Of a stretch of DNA of 9,978 bases, positions 1-6,033 are shown in pieces. This stretch comes from DYGA01 sp964540695. Its GTDB lineage: Bacteria > Patescibacteriota > Patescibacteriia > S139-126. The stretch covers positions 1 to 9,978 of the forward strand of contig CAZINS010000014.1 of assembly GCA_964540695.1 (NCBI GenBank), in the 5' to 3' direction. Every line of letters starts with the position of its first letter. The stretch's first letter is position 1. The position numbers and the translations under genes were made by a program. The notes under the pieces are model-generated. The model saw only the letters and a program-made list of their open reading frames with translations, was not told the origin of the DNA and made no database searches.

Positions 1-336
1 GTTTTGTATGAAGATATGCACCAGTATCTGGAAGCGGCTAAAGCTTATTCTACTTCTATTGCCAAAAAACCAGAGGAACTAATTGCCTATATGAAACTGG
101 CTGATCTTTATGTTAAATACTCTTCACAACCTGACAAAGCCAAAGAAGTTTATTTGAAAGCCCTGGAAGCAACCAACAACAACCCAGAAATCTTGAAAGC
201 ATTTGCTAGTTATTTGGAAACTGTAGAAAAAAACTTACCCGAGGCTTTGCTTTATTGGCAAGAAGTATTGAAAGCCAATCCAGACAACCAAGCGGTGAAG
301 GAGAGAGTTGAGGAGTTGGAAAATAAGACTAATTAA
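1..336 (+). CDS. TPR-repeat protein, C-terminal fragment (5' end outside window)
   Basis: The frame is open from the first base (V-L-Y-E-D...), so the TTG at 4 is most likely an internal Leu codon and the gene begins upstream of the window. The visible 111 residues are helical and show TPR-like spacing: an AAKAYSTSI helix, then AYMKLADLYVKY with KAKEVYLKALEATNNNPE, then LKAFASYL with EALLYWQEVLKANPDN. This is about three degenerate repeats ending in a charged tail. TPRs are protein-interaction scaffolds, and no catalytic motif is visible. The next host gene (823-3015) ends in similar TPRs, so this could be the tail of a related membrane protein, but that is inference. The TAA stop at 334-336 overlaps the start of a heptamer repeat arm. 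Confidence 0.75.
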   Translation, partial: VLYEDMHQYLEAAKAYSTSIAKKPEELIAYMKLADLYVKYSSQPDKAKEVYLKALEATNNNPEILKAFASYLETVEKNLPEALLYWQEVLKANPDNQAVKERVEELENKTN

Positions 337-387
337 TTACTAATTACTAATTACTAATGAATAACTAATTATTAATTTTTAATTAAA

Positions 388-759
388 ATGCAGGAGAGAG
401 AAAATTCTAAATTTAATTTAGAAGAAAGAACAGCTATTTTTGGTGAAAAAGTTATTGAATTTTTAAAAATATTACCTATAACCTTATTAAATAAACCACT
501 TCTTAGTCAGCTTATTCGTTCAGCCAGTTCAGTGGGTGCAAATTATATGGAAGCAAATAATGCTGAATCAAGAAAAGATTTTATTCATAAAATTGGAATT
601 TGTAAGAAAGAAGTGACGGAAACAAAACACTGGTTGAGAATGCTTAGTCGTTTACATCAAGATAAAAATCATGAAATTAGATTGTTATGGCACGAAGCTC
701 AAGAATTAACTTTGATTTTTTCTAAAATACTATCAAGTACTAGAAATAAAGAAAAATAA
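388..759 (+). CDS. Four-helix-bundle protein 1 (23S rRNA IVS-type, PF05635-like)
   Basis: A 123-aa protein of the four-helix-bundle family, known from ORFs inside 23S rRNA intervening sequences and structurally related to the Avd accessory protein of diversity-generating retroelements. Family hallmarks are visible: FNLEERTAIFGEKVIEF near the N-terminus, SQLIRSASSVGANYMEANNAES around residues 40-61, KDFIHKIGICKKEVTETKHWLRML around 63-86, and a C-terminal helix. It resembles FHB protein 2 (5418-5783) at roughly 40% by eye. The molecular role of stand-alone members is unknown; nucleic-acid or protein-complex binding is plausible from Avd. The ATG at 388 follows the heptamer arm directly with no Shine-Dalgarno upstream; an AGGAGAGAG lies just inside the coding sequence (392-400). 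The gene is more AT-rich than the flanking envelope genes. Confidence 0.88.
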   Translation: MQERENSKFNLEERTAIFGEKVIEFLKILPITLLNKPLLSQLIRSASSVGANYMEANNAESRKDFIHKIGICKKEVTETKHWLRMLSRLHQDKNHEIRLLWHEAQELTLIFSKILSSTRNKEK

Positions 760-768
760 TTAATTAAT

Positions 769-813
769 AAATTAAATCATTGATTAGTTATTCGTAATTA
801 GTAATTAATAATT
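769..813 (+). repeat. 45-bp exact direct repeat, copy 1 (family I right arm)
   Basis: This stretch is identical base for base to 3045-3089. It contains the inverted-orientation heptamers and ends 9 bp before the ATG of the ligase gene. AT-rich sequence alone would not give a 45-bp identity in 10 kb, so the two copies share recent descent or are kept identical by recombination. Confidence 0.9.
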
Positions 814-822
814 TAAAACCAA

Positions 823-3015
823 ATGTCCCAAAACACCCTCAAACGAATCATCCAAATAGGACTTACTGCAGTGCTGTTTGTACCTATCCTTATCAGTGGG
901 AAATTTTTGTTTCCTTATATACATCTTAAAAACGCCTCTTTCCGAGTAATCGTGACAGTTTTATTGGTACTTGCGATTTGGTATTTGTGGCAACAAGGGC
1001 AAATTTATGGCAAGAAAAATTACGTGCTATATGCCTTTGCCGGGCTGTTTTTGATTGAAGTGATTGCTGGTATTTTTGGAGTAAATCCCTATAATAGTTT
1101 TTGGAGTAACTATGAACGGATGGACGGGATTGTTTTGTTTTTTCATTTACTGTTGTATTTGTGGTTACTTATACAATTTTTTCAAACCAAAGATGAGTGG
1201 CTGTGGTTATTGCGTTCATCACTAGTAGTAGCTTTGATTTTATCAATTTATGGATTAGCCCAACGGGCGGGGGTAAGTAATGCTTGGATACTGCCCAATG
1301 ATGCTCCGCGGATTGCTTCAACCATTGGCAACCCCGCCTATTTTGGTGGGTATTTGCTGTTTCACGTGTTTTTTTCAGGAATACTACTTTATTTAGACCG
1401 AGTGCGCTGGCGCCAAGTGATTTATGCAATTGGTATTTTGTTTTTTACTTATATGATGTATGCCACAGGAACGAGAGGTCCTTTTTTGGGTTTTATCATG
1501 GGTTTGGGGGTAATGGGTCTTTTGTATTTCAAACAGGCTGGTAAGAAACTGAAAATAGGTATTGCAGTGGGACTACTGCTCATTCCTTTGTCTGGATTGC
1601 TTTTGTTTTCACAACGCAATTCTGAATGGCTGAAAAATTATTCTACTTTTCACCGCATTGCCAATATCAACTTGAAAGATTTAACCACTATTGATCGTAT
1701 CAATACTTGGGTGACTTCTTGGCATGCCTATACAGACAGGCCTCTGTTTGGTTATGGACCAGAGAATTATCGTTATGGTTTCAATAAATATTACAATCCT
1801 GAATTACATGAGCAGTGGTTTGATCGCGCGCACAGTGTGATTTTTGATTATTTGAATTTAGGTGGACCTTTGGCACTTTTGTTTTACCTGGGTTTATTGG
1901 GTGCAGCGGTATATTATTTGTGGCAAGTCAGGCGAGAGGACTATTTTTTGAGTGTATTGCTGATTGGTTTGATAACAGCTTATTTTTTCCAAAATTTATT
2001 TGTGTTTGATTCTTTGAATACTTATTTACCACTTTTGGTTACATTGGCTATGTCTGGGTGGCTTTATTTACGCAATAAAAATGAGGCCTGGGTTTTGCCT
2101 CAGAGCATTCGTTCACTACAGATGCCGATAATAGCCCTTGGTATTATATTTGTCATATTAAGTAATTATTTTATTGTGATAAGGCCCGCGCGAGCAAATC
2201 TAACAGCCATTGAAGCTTTTCGTTACACACAAGCTGATCCACCAAAATCTTTGGAACTTTTTCAGCAAGCTATTGATATGAACACTTATGGTAGTAGAGA
2301 AATTATGTTACAGCTGAACAATTTTGCTTCGCAAATTGCTCGTGATCAAAATCAAACTGTGGAATTTAGGAAAAAAGTTTTTGATTCCAACCGGCGTTAT
2401 GCTTTGGCACATTTGGAAAAAGATCCGGCTGATATTCAGTTTCGCATGTTGCTGGCGAATACTTATTTAAACTATAGTGGTACAGATAGTACTTATTTAC
2501 AAAAGACCGTTGATTTACTAGAACCAAATATTTCTGATTCACCAGATAGGTTGGAACTTTATTTTACTTTAGCGCAAGCTTATTTGAGTTTAAACAATTT
2601 AGAAAAAGCAAAACTTTATACTGAAACTGCCTTTGCTAAAACTCAAAGCAAACCATCGGTTTATTTGAATTTAATGAATTATTATGCCGCTGCCCGCGAC
2701 AGTGAAAATTTTCTAAAAACTGCTGATGAATATGAAACAAAGTTTGACTTAGGACTTGCTGACTGGCAACAGTTGTCAGAGTTTTATTACAATGTCGGTT
2801 TATACGACCGGGCAGAAATGATTTTGCGAGATAAAATAATATCACAAGACCCTAACAATTTACAAAACTATGCAGGACTGGTGGCGGTACTGCGCGGACA
2901 AGGTAGGTATGAAGAGGCGATTGCCTTGCTCAATGATTTAAAAGTAGCTTTCCCATCTGCCGCCAAAGATATAGATAGTTATATTAAGCAGCTGGAGGGA
3001 GAAATGAGTCAATAA
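823..3015 (+). CDS. O-antigen ligase/polymerase-like membrane protein with C-terminal TPRs (Wzy/WaaL superfamily)
   Basis: A 730-aa protein with two parts. Residues about 10-455 form roughly 12 hydrophobic segments with the Wzy_C/O-antigen-ligase signature: TGTRGPFLG (215-223), DRINTW (291-296), RPLFGYGPENY (306-316) and the large-loop motif FDRAHSVIFDYLNLGG (333-348), whose His336 matches the conserved loop histidine of WaaL-type ligases. Residues about 465-730 are soluble TPR-like helices, clearest at 574-608 and 677-711. Members of the family polymerise or ligate undecaprenyl-linked glycans, or glycosylate proteins, on the outer face of the cytoplasmic membrane; sequence alone cannot separate these roles. 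ATG at 823 is the first in frame and has no Shine-Dalgarno. The TAA (3013-3015) lies inside a family I repeat. The neighbouring glycosyltransferases fit a glycan-assembly locus. Confidence 0.88.
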   Translation: MSQNTLKRIIQIGLTAVLFVPILISGKFLFPYIHLKNASFRVIVTVLLVLAIWYLWQQGQIYGKKNYVLYAFAGLFLIEVIAGIFGVNPYNSFWSNYERMDGIVLFFHLLLYLWLLIQFFQTKDEWLWLLRSSLVVALILSIYGLAQRAGVSNAWILPNDAPRIASTIGNPAYFGGYLLFHVFFSGILLYLDRVRWRQVIYAIGILFFTYMMYATGTRGPFLGFIMGLGVMGLLYFKQAGKKLKIGIAVGLLLIPLSGLLLFSQRNSEWLKNYSTFHRIANINLKDLTTIDRINTWVTSWHAYTDRPLFGYGPENYRYGFNKYYNPELHEQWFDRAHSVIFDYLNLGGPLALLFYLGLLGAAVYYLWQVRREDYFLSVLLIGLITAYFFQNLFVFDSLNTYLPLLVTLAMSGWLYLRNKNEAWVLPQSIRSLQMPIIALGIIFVILSNYFIVIRPARANLTAIEAFRYTQADPPKSLELFQQAIDMNTYGSREIMLQLNNFASQIARDQNQTVEFRKKVFDSNRRYALAHLEKDPADIQFRMLLANTYLNYSGTDSTYLQKTVDLLEPNISDSPDRLELYFTLAQAYLSLNNLEKAKLYTETAFAKTQSKPSVYLNLMNYYAAARDSENFLKTADEYETKFDLGLADWQQLSEFYYNVGLYDRAEMILRDKIISQDPNNLQNYAGLVAVLRGQGRYEEAIALLNDLKVAFPSAAKDIDSYIKQLEGEMSQ

Positions 3016-3089
3016 TTACTAATGAATTACTAATTATTAATTTAAAATTAAATCATTGATTAGTTATTCGTAATTAGTAATTAATAATT
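3013..3089 (+). repeat. Family I heptamer-arm element without an FHB gene (empty copy)
   Basis: The left half (3013-3043) matches the left arm that precedes FHB gene 1, and the right half (3045-3089) is the exact 45-bp repeat of the arm after it. The two halves meet directly with no coding sequence between them. The element begins on the stop codon of the ligase gene, as the filled copy begins on the stop of the TPR gene. Its 25 bp at 3013-3037 recur inverted at 6087-6111. Confidence 0.85.
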
Positions 3090-3106
3090 GACCAAAAGTT
3101 ATCCAC

Positions 3107-3134
3107 TTGTCAGATAGGAGAATATTTTTATAAT
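3107..3134 (+). promoter_or_regulatory. Sigma70-type promoter A (TTGTCA-N16-TATAAT)
   Basis: The -35 TTGTCA (3107-3112) and a perfect -10 TATAAT (3129-3134) are 16 bp apart. TTATCCAC (3099-3106), close to a DnaA-box core, abuts the -35. It lies between the ligase gene and the lipase gene and points toward the lipase, about 310 bp away across gap 1, so it may drive that gene through a long repeat-containing leader. GGAGG (3163-3167) follows about 30 bp downstream. Confidence 0.55.
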
Positions 3135-3176
3135 AAAAATAAAGGTTAAATAATACTAGGAAGGAGGATGTTAGAA

Positions 3177-3302
3177 AAATAACCAAATAACAAGTAACAA
3201 TAACCAAATAATATTCAAATCACAAAATACAAATCCCAAACAGTTTGATTATTGGAAATTGAGATTTGTTTGTAACTTGTCTCTTGTATCTTGGTTATTT
3301 TA
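3177..3302 (+). repeat. Family II heptamer-arm element without an FHB gene (empty copy)
   Basis: The left arm (3178-3212) reads AATAACC, AAATAAC, AAGTAAC, AATAACC, AAATAAT. The right arm (3268-3302) reads GTTTGTA, ACTTGTC, TCTTGTA, TCTTGGT, TATTTTA, the reverse-complement orientation of the same unit. About 55 bp of non-repetitive AT-rich sequence lies between them. The right half matches the sequence downstream of FHB gene 2: a 17-mer (ATTTGTTTGTAACTTGT) is shared by 3264-3280 and 5813-5829, and AGTTTGAT by 3242-3249 and 5786-5793. Confidence 0.8.
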
Positions 3303-3304
3303 AT

Positions 3305-3344
3305 TTAGTAACTAAATCTTAATTCGTAATTCCTAATACCTAAT
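3305..3344 (+). repeat. Heptamer tract cut by assembly gap
   Basis: Heptamer-register sequence (units such as TAATTCG, TAATTCC, TAATACC) runs straight into the N block. It looks like one arm of a further element whose remainder, and possibly another FHB gene, is lost in the gap. Confidence 0.6.
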
Positions 3345-3444
3345 NNNNNNNNNNNNNNNNNNNNNNNNNNNNNNNNNNNNNNNNNNNNNNNNNNNNNNNN
3401 NNNNNNNNNNNNNNNNNNNNNNNNNNNNNNNNNNNNNNNNNNNN
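3345..3444. other. Assembly gap 1 (exactly 100 N)
   Basis: A run of exactly 100 N is a conventional placeholder for a gap of unknown length. It sits next to heptamer repeats, which probably broke the assembly. The true upstream region of the lipase gene is therefore unseen, apart from the six bases AAAACA before its ATG. Confidence 0.97.
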
Positions 3445-3450
3445 AAAACA

Positions 3451-5373
3451 ATGAGGAGAGAGAAACAAAACTTATTTTTTGTTTGTTTAGACTATTTATT
3501 AGCCAGTGTTAAATTATTTGTCCCAATTGTAATTGGGATATTTTTATTATTGGGAGTAATTTTTCCCGTGCAGGCCGAGATATTGCCACTAGTCACCATC
3601 AAAGGTCAAGTAAAAGATGTGGCCACAGACAAACCAGTATACAAAGCCAAAGTAATGGTGGTGCAAACTTGGGAAACACCTGATTGTTTGACTGGTAATT
3701 ACACCATTTTCGGTTGCTGGCAAGATAAGTATGTGATTTCAGGTCTTGCTTATACGGATTTACAGGGAAAATATATTGTTTATACCACTGATGCCTGGGC
3801 GGATGTGTGGTTGCTAGTGGAAGCCTATGGTTATGATACTTATCAGGTAACAAAAAATTATACCAACCAAATTCACACCCTTGATTTTACTTTAACCAAA
3901 GATCCAAGTATTTTAGACCCAGTACTGATAATACCTGGAATTATGGCTAGTTGGAACAGGAACTTACTTGATAAAAATTTAGAGTATGCTGATGAGTGGG
4001 AACTTGATCCCCATTTTCATACTTATGATGGCTTGATTGCGGATTTACAAAATTACGGCGGTTATGAACTAGGTAAAAATTTATTTACTTTTCCTTATGA
4101 CTGGCGACGGTCAAATCATTTCACAGCTCAACTTTTATACGGTGAAATTCAAAAAATAAAGAATCAAACTGGTAGTCCGCGAGTTGATCTAGTAGCGCAT
4201 TCCATGGGAGGACTTGTGGCTCGGTATTATATTGTAAGTAGCCTGTACCAAAATGATGTGGATCAGTTGATATTTATTGCCACGCCCCAACGCGGTGCAC
4301 CTAAAGCCTATCTTGCTTGGGAAGGAGGGTATTTGGGTACCACCGTGGTGTCTGATTTTGTCAAAGAGTTACTGATTGCCAAAATTGCCAAAACTGACGG
4401 GTATTGTAATTCAATATTAGAAAGAAATAAATGTATTTACAACTATGTCCGAGGTTATCCGGTTAGTTCTTTGCAACAGCTATTACCTGATTATAACTAT
4501 TTGCAATCAAGTATTACTGGCGAAGTTTTTTCTTATCCTTTTAAACATCCGTATAGTAGTTTATTGACTTATATAAATGACTCCACTAGTTTACAAAAAT
4601 TTTACAATTCTGGGGTAGAAGTAAGTACTATTTACAGTTCTGTACCCAATAGTACTGTTGGTATGATACAAGTGATTCCCAGAACAGAAGAACAAAAACC
4701 GTTTTGGTATTATGGTTATCCAGATGGGTTTAGTGGTTTAAATAGATTATCAGGTATTGAATTAACATCTGGCGATGTCACAGTTCCTTATTCAAGTGCC
4801 ACTTTTATTAATAGTGATAGATTTATTGTAAAATTAAATACTAATCATAGGGAAATAATTGGAGTTTCTTCTCAAAATGTAATTGAAATTTTAAAAAATG
4901 AATTTATTGATATTCAAGTAATTGATCAGCCGGATGAGTATGTGATTATTCAAGTACATTCACCTGTGGATATTTTGGTAACCACACCTAGTGGTAATAA
5001 AATTGGGTTCAATCCCTATACCAATACTGATACCAATGAAATACCAGGAGCTTATTACGCTGGTACTGGCGCTGATAATGAATATATCCTTATTCCTGGT
5101 AAAGAAGTGGGTAATTATAAACTTGATTTAATTGGTACTGGTGAAGGCGAATATCAAGTAGATATAAGTTTAGTCAAAAATAATGAAATAATCTCACAAA
5201 CAATTAGCAGTAGCACACAGATAGGAGAACANNNNNNNNNNNNNNNNNNNNNNNNNNNNNNNNNNNNNNNNNNNNNNNNNNNNNNNNNNNNNNNNNNNNN
5301 NNNNNNNNNNNNNNNNNNNNNNNNNNNNNNNGGGGTTGGGGTATGTTTCTTTATGGATGTGGAAGAAGTTTAA
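3451..5373 (+). CDS. Exported LCAT-like lipase/acyltransferase with N-terminal beta-sandwich domain; 3' end interrupted by gap 2
   Basis: Residues about 19-42 form a hydrophobic signal segment ending VQA-E, a plausible signal-peptidase cleavage site. Residues about 46-150 resemble a carboxypeptidase-regulatory/CNA-B-like beta domain (VTIKGQVKDVATDKPVYKAKV). From about 155 comes an alpha/beta hydrolase of LCAT type: IIPGIMAS (160-167), PYDWR (215-219), nucleophile elbow AHSMGG with Ser251, SGDVTVP with Asp442 and NTNHREI with His466, a complete apparent catalytic triad. Family members hydrolyse or transfer lipid acyl chains; the substrate here is unknown. Sequence is firm to 5231 (about residue 593). 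The 100-N block then follows and the frame beyond it is unknown: the nominal frame gives GVGVCFFMDVEEV, stop 5371-5373, whereas +1 gives GLGYVSLWMWKKFN, stop 5375-5377, which looks more like a C-terminal membrane anchor with a basic tail. An upstream start inside gap 1 cannot be excluded. Confidence 0.85.
   Translation: MRREKQNLFFVCLDYLLASVKLFVPIVIGIFLLLGVIFPVQAEILPLVTIKGQVKDVATDKPVYKAKVMVVQTWETPDCLTGNYTIFGCWQDKYVISGLAYTDLQGKYIVYTTDAWADVWLLVEAYGYDTYQVTKNYTNQIHTLDFTLTKDPSILDPVLIIPGIMASWNRNLLDKNLEYADEWELDPHFHTYDGLIADLQNYGGYELGKNLFTFPYDWRRSNHFTAQLLYGEIQKIKNQTGSPRVDLVAHSMGGLVARYYIVSSLYQNDVDQLIFIATPQRGAPKAYLAWEGGYLGTTVVSDFVKELLIAKIAKTDGYCNSILERNKCIYNYVRGYPVSSLQQLLPDYNYLQSSITGEVFSYPFKHPYSSLLTYINDSTSLQKFYNSGVEVSTIYSSVPNSTVGMIQVIPRTEEQKPFWYYGYPDGFSGLNRLSGIELTSGDVTVPYSSATFINSDRFIVKLNTNHREIIGVSSQNVIEILKNEFIDIQVIDQPDEYVIIQVHSPVDILVTTPSGNKIGFNPYTNTDTNEIPGAYYAGTGADNEYILIPGKEVGNYKLDLIGTGEGEYQVDISLVKNNEIISQTISSSTQIGEXXXXXXXXXXXXXXXXXXXXXXXXXXXXXXXXXXGVGVCFFMDVEEV
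5232..5331. other. Assembly gap 2 (exactly 100 N) inside the lipase gene
   Basis: Exactly 100 N, a placeholder of unknown real length. It interrupts the lipase coding sequence near its 3' end, so the apparent continuous reading frame across it is accidental with respect to length and phase. Confidence 0.97.
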
Positions 5374-5377
5374 TTAA

Positions 5378-5850
5378 AAGATACAAGTAACAAGAAACAA
5401 TAACCAAACAAAAAACAATGATCAATAATCAAAAAGTTAAACAGAATTTTGATTTAGAAGAAAGAACTACTATTTTTGCTAAAGAGGTTATTAGGTTATG
5501 CAAAAAATTACCAAATAGTTCAATAAATAGTAGAATTGTTTCTCAATTAGTGGGTGCGGCTGGTTCAATAGGTGCTAATTATCGTGAAGCTAATGATGCT
5601 TTAGGGAAAAAGGATTTTGTTTTTAGATTGAGAATATCAAGAAAAGAAGCCAAAGAAACAATTCATTGGTTAGAATTAATAGAGGAGGCAAATGAAAATA
5701 TTAGTGAAAAAATAAAAAGTATTAAACAGGAGGCAAATGAAATTAAAAATATTTTATCTGCAATAATATATAAATCGCAATAGGTAGTTTGATAATTGAA
5801 AATAAATTTGAAATTTGTTTGTAACTTGTTACTTGTGATTTGGAAATTCT
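5378..5850 (+). mobile_element. Putative heptamer-arm element, family II, carrying FHB gene 2 (filled copy)
   Basis: The left arm (5378-5412) reads AAGATAC, AAGTAAC, AAGAAAC, AATAACC, AAACAAA. The right arm (5817-5844) reads GTTTGTA, ACTTGTT, ACTTGTG, ATTTGGA, inverted relative to the left. FHB gene 2 fills the interior. The sequence after its stop matches the right half of the empty element at 3177-3302. The left boundary follows directly after the +1-frame lipase stop (5375-5377). The exact right boundary is uncertain. Confidence 0.55.
5418..5783 (+). CDS. Four-helix-bundle protein 2 (23S rRNA IVS-type, PF05635-like)
   Basis: A 121-aa paralogue of FHB protein 1 with the same landmarks: FDLEERTTIFAKEVIRL (about 11-27), SQLVGAAGSIGANYREANDA (about 41-60), KKDFVFRLRISRKEAKETIHWLELI (about 63-87) and a Lys/Glu-rich C-terminal helix. 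The family forms small helical bundles, and the stand-alone function is not known. The ATG at 5418 is preceded by an A-rich heptamer arm (CAAAAAACA) and no Shine-Dalgarno; the stop is TAG. Sitting 3' of the lipase gene it is probably co-transcribed with it. Although similar in protein to FHB 1, its flanking repeat family is different. Confidence 0.88.
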   Translation: MINNQKVKQNFDLEERTTIFAKEVIRLCKKLPNSSINSRIVSQLVGAAGSIGANYREANDALGKKDFVFRLRISRKEAKETIHWLELIEEANENISEKIKSIKQEANEIKNILSAIIYKSQ

Positions 5851-5868
5851 AATTTTTTTCAAAAAATT
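5851..5868 (+). other. Weak A/T inverted repeat
   Basis: AATTTTTT (5851-5858) and AAAAAATT (5861-5868) can pair around two bases. It could be a weak terminator for the lipase-FHB2 transcript, but it has no G/C pairs and may be chance in AT-rich DNA. Confidence 0.2.
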
Positions 5869-5873
5869 TACCC

Positions 5874-5882
5874 TGTGGATAA
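5874..5882 (-). promoter_or_regulatory. DnaA-box match (TTATCCACA) beside promoter B
   Basis: TGTGGATAA on the plus strand is the perfect complement of the DnaA-box consensus TTATCCACA. It lies 5 bp upstream of the promoter B -35, and a near match abuts the promoter A -35. The shared arrangement suggests a regulatory site for DnaA or another protein rather than an origin, since there is no cluster of boxes. Confidence 0.35.
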
Positions 5883-5887
5883 GTGTG

Positions 5888-5917
5888 TTGTCGGTAATTA
5901 AGGATAGTTGTTATAAT
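5888..5917 (+). promoter_or_regulatory. Sigma70-type promoter B, extended -10 (TTGTCG-N18-TGTTATAAT)
   Basis: The -35 TTGTCG (5888-5893) and a perfect -10 TATAAT (5912-5917) are 18 bp apart, with TG at 5909-5910 giving an extended -10. Downstream there is no conventional gene on the plus strand, only about 85 bp ending in a strong intrinsic terminator. Confidence 0.55.
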
Positions 5918-5923
5918 ATTAGC

Positions 5924-6006
5924 GTAAAAAGTGGTTTAATATTGATTGCTAGTTCTGATATATAACTCTTGGAGGAGGGGACGTCGTGCTGCAGCACGAC
6001 GTTTTT
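5924..6006 (+). ncRNA. Candidate small RNA of about 80 nt between promoter B and a terminator
   Basis: Transcription from promoter B should begin near 5923-5926 and end at the T-tract at 6002-6006. The interval has no convincing coding sequence and carries the purine-rich block GGAGGAGGGG (5971-5980) immediately before the terminal hairpin. That layout suits a small trans-acting or sequestering RNA, but it matches no RNA family I recognise. Exact ends are inferred. A short GTG frame (5986-6042) is the alternative reading. Confidence 0.35.
5981..6006 (+). terminator. Rho-independent terminator (perfect 22-bp palindrome plus T-tract)
   Basis: Bases 5981-6002 are a perfect palindrome (ACGTCGTGC, TGCA, GCACGACGT) that folds into a 9-bp GC-rich stem with a TGCA tetraloop, followed by T at 6002-6006. 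It is the most GC-rich short stretch of the spacer. It has no T-tract in the minus direction, so it acts on plus-strand transcripts. Confidence 0.75.
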
Positions 6007-6011
6007 GATAC

Positions 6012-6033
6012 AAAAAAACAGACAAACGTCTGT
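6012..6033 (-). terminator. Rho-independent terminator for the minus-strand gene cluster
   Basis: Read on the minus strand, ACAGAC (from 6033) pairs with GTCTGT around a GTTT loop and runs into seven T (plus-strand A at 6012-6018). It lies about 100 bp after the GT4 stop and faces the plus-strand terminator, as expected between convergent units. Confidence 0.65.

Larger units (their letters stand above)
334..813 (+). mobile_element. Putative heptamer-arm element, family I, carrying FHB gene 1 (filled copy)
   Basis: Two tandem heptamer tracts flank FHB gene 1 in inverted orientation. The left arm (335-383) reads AATTACT three times, then AATGAAT, AACTAAT, TATTAAT and TTTTAAT in perfect 7-bp register. 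The right arm (779-813) reads ATTGATT, AGTTATT, CGTAATT, AGTAATT, AATAATT, which is the reverse complement of AATTACT-like units. The 11-mer GAATAACTAAT at 359-369 recurs inverted at 783-793. The right 45 bp (769-813) is repeated exactly at 3045-3089 beside an element with no gene. No transposase or target duplication is visible, so mobility is inferred from the filled and empty forms only. Confidence 0.55.

Noticed and set aside
388..759. Toxin or antitoxin role for the FHB proteins
   Set aside because: Small size alone suggested it, but there is no partner gene, and the family signature is IVS-type four-helix bundle.
334..813. Diversity-generating retroelement suggested by the Avd-like fold of the FHB proteins
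   Set aside because: No reverse transcriptase, template repeat or variable repeat is visible in the window; the FHB genes are tied to heptamer arms instead.
1169..1429. Antisense open frame of 86 codons inside the ligase gene
   Set aside because: It lies fully within a well-supported gene with conserved motifs and shows no family features; the same applies to open frames at 2636-2845, 3599-3853 and 6330-6557.
3099..5882. Replication origin based on DnaA-box-like sites
   Set aside because: Only one perfect and one partial box, far apart and each next to a promoter; no cluster and no dnaA or dnaN gene.
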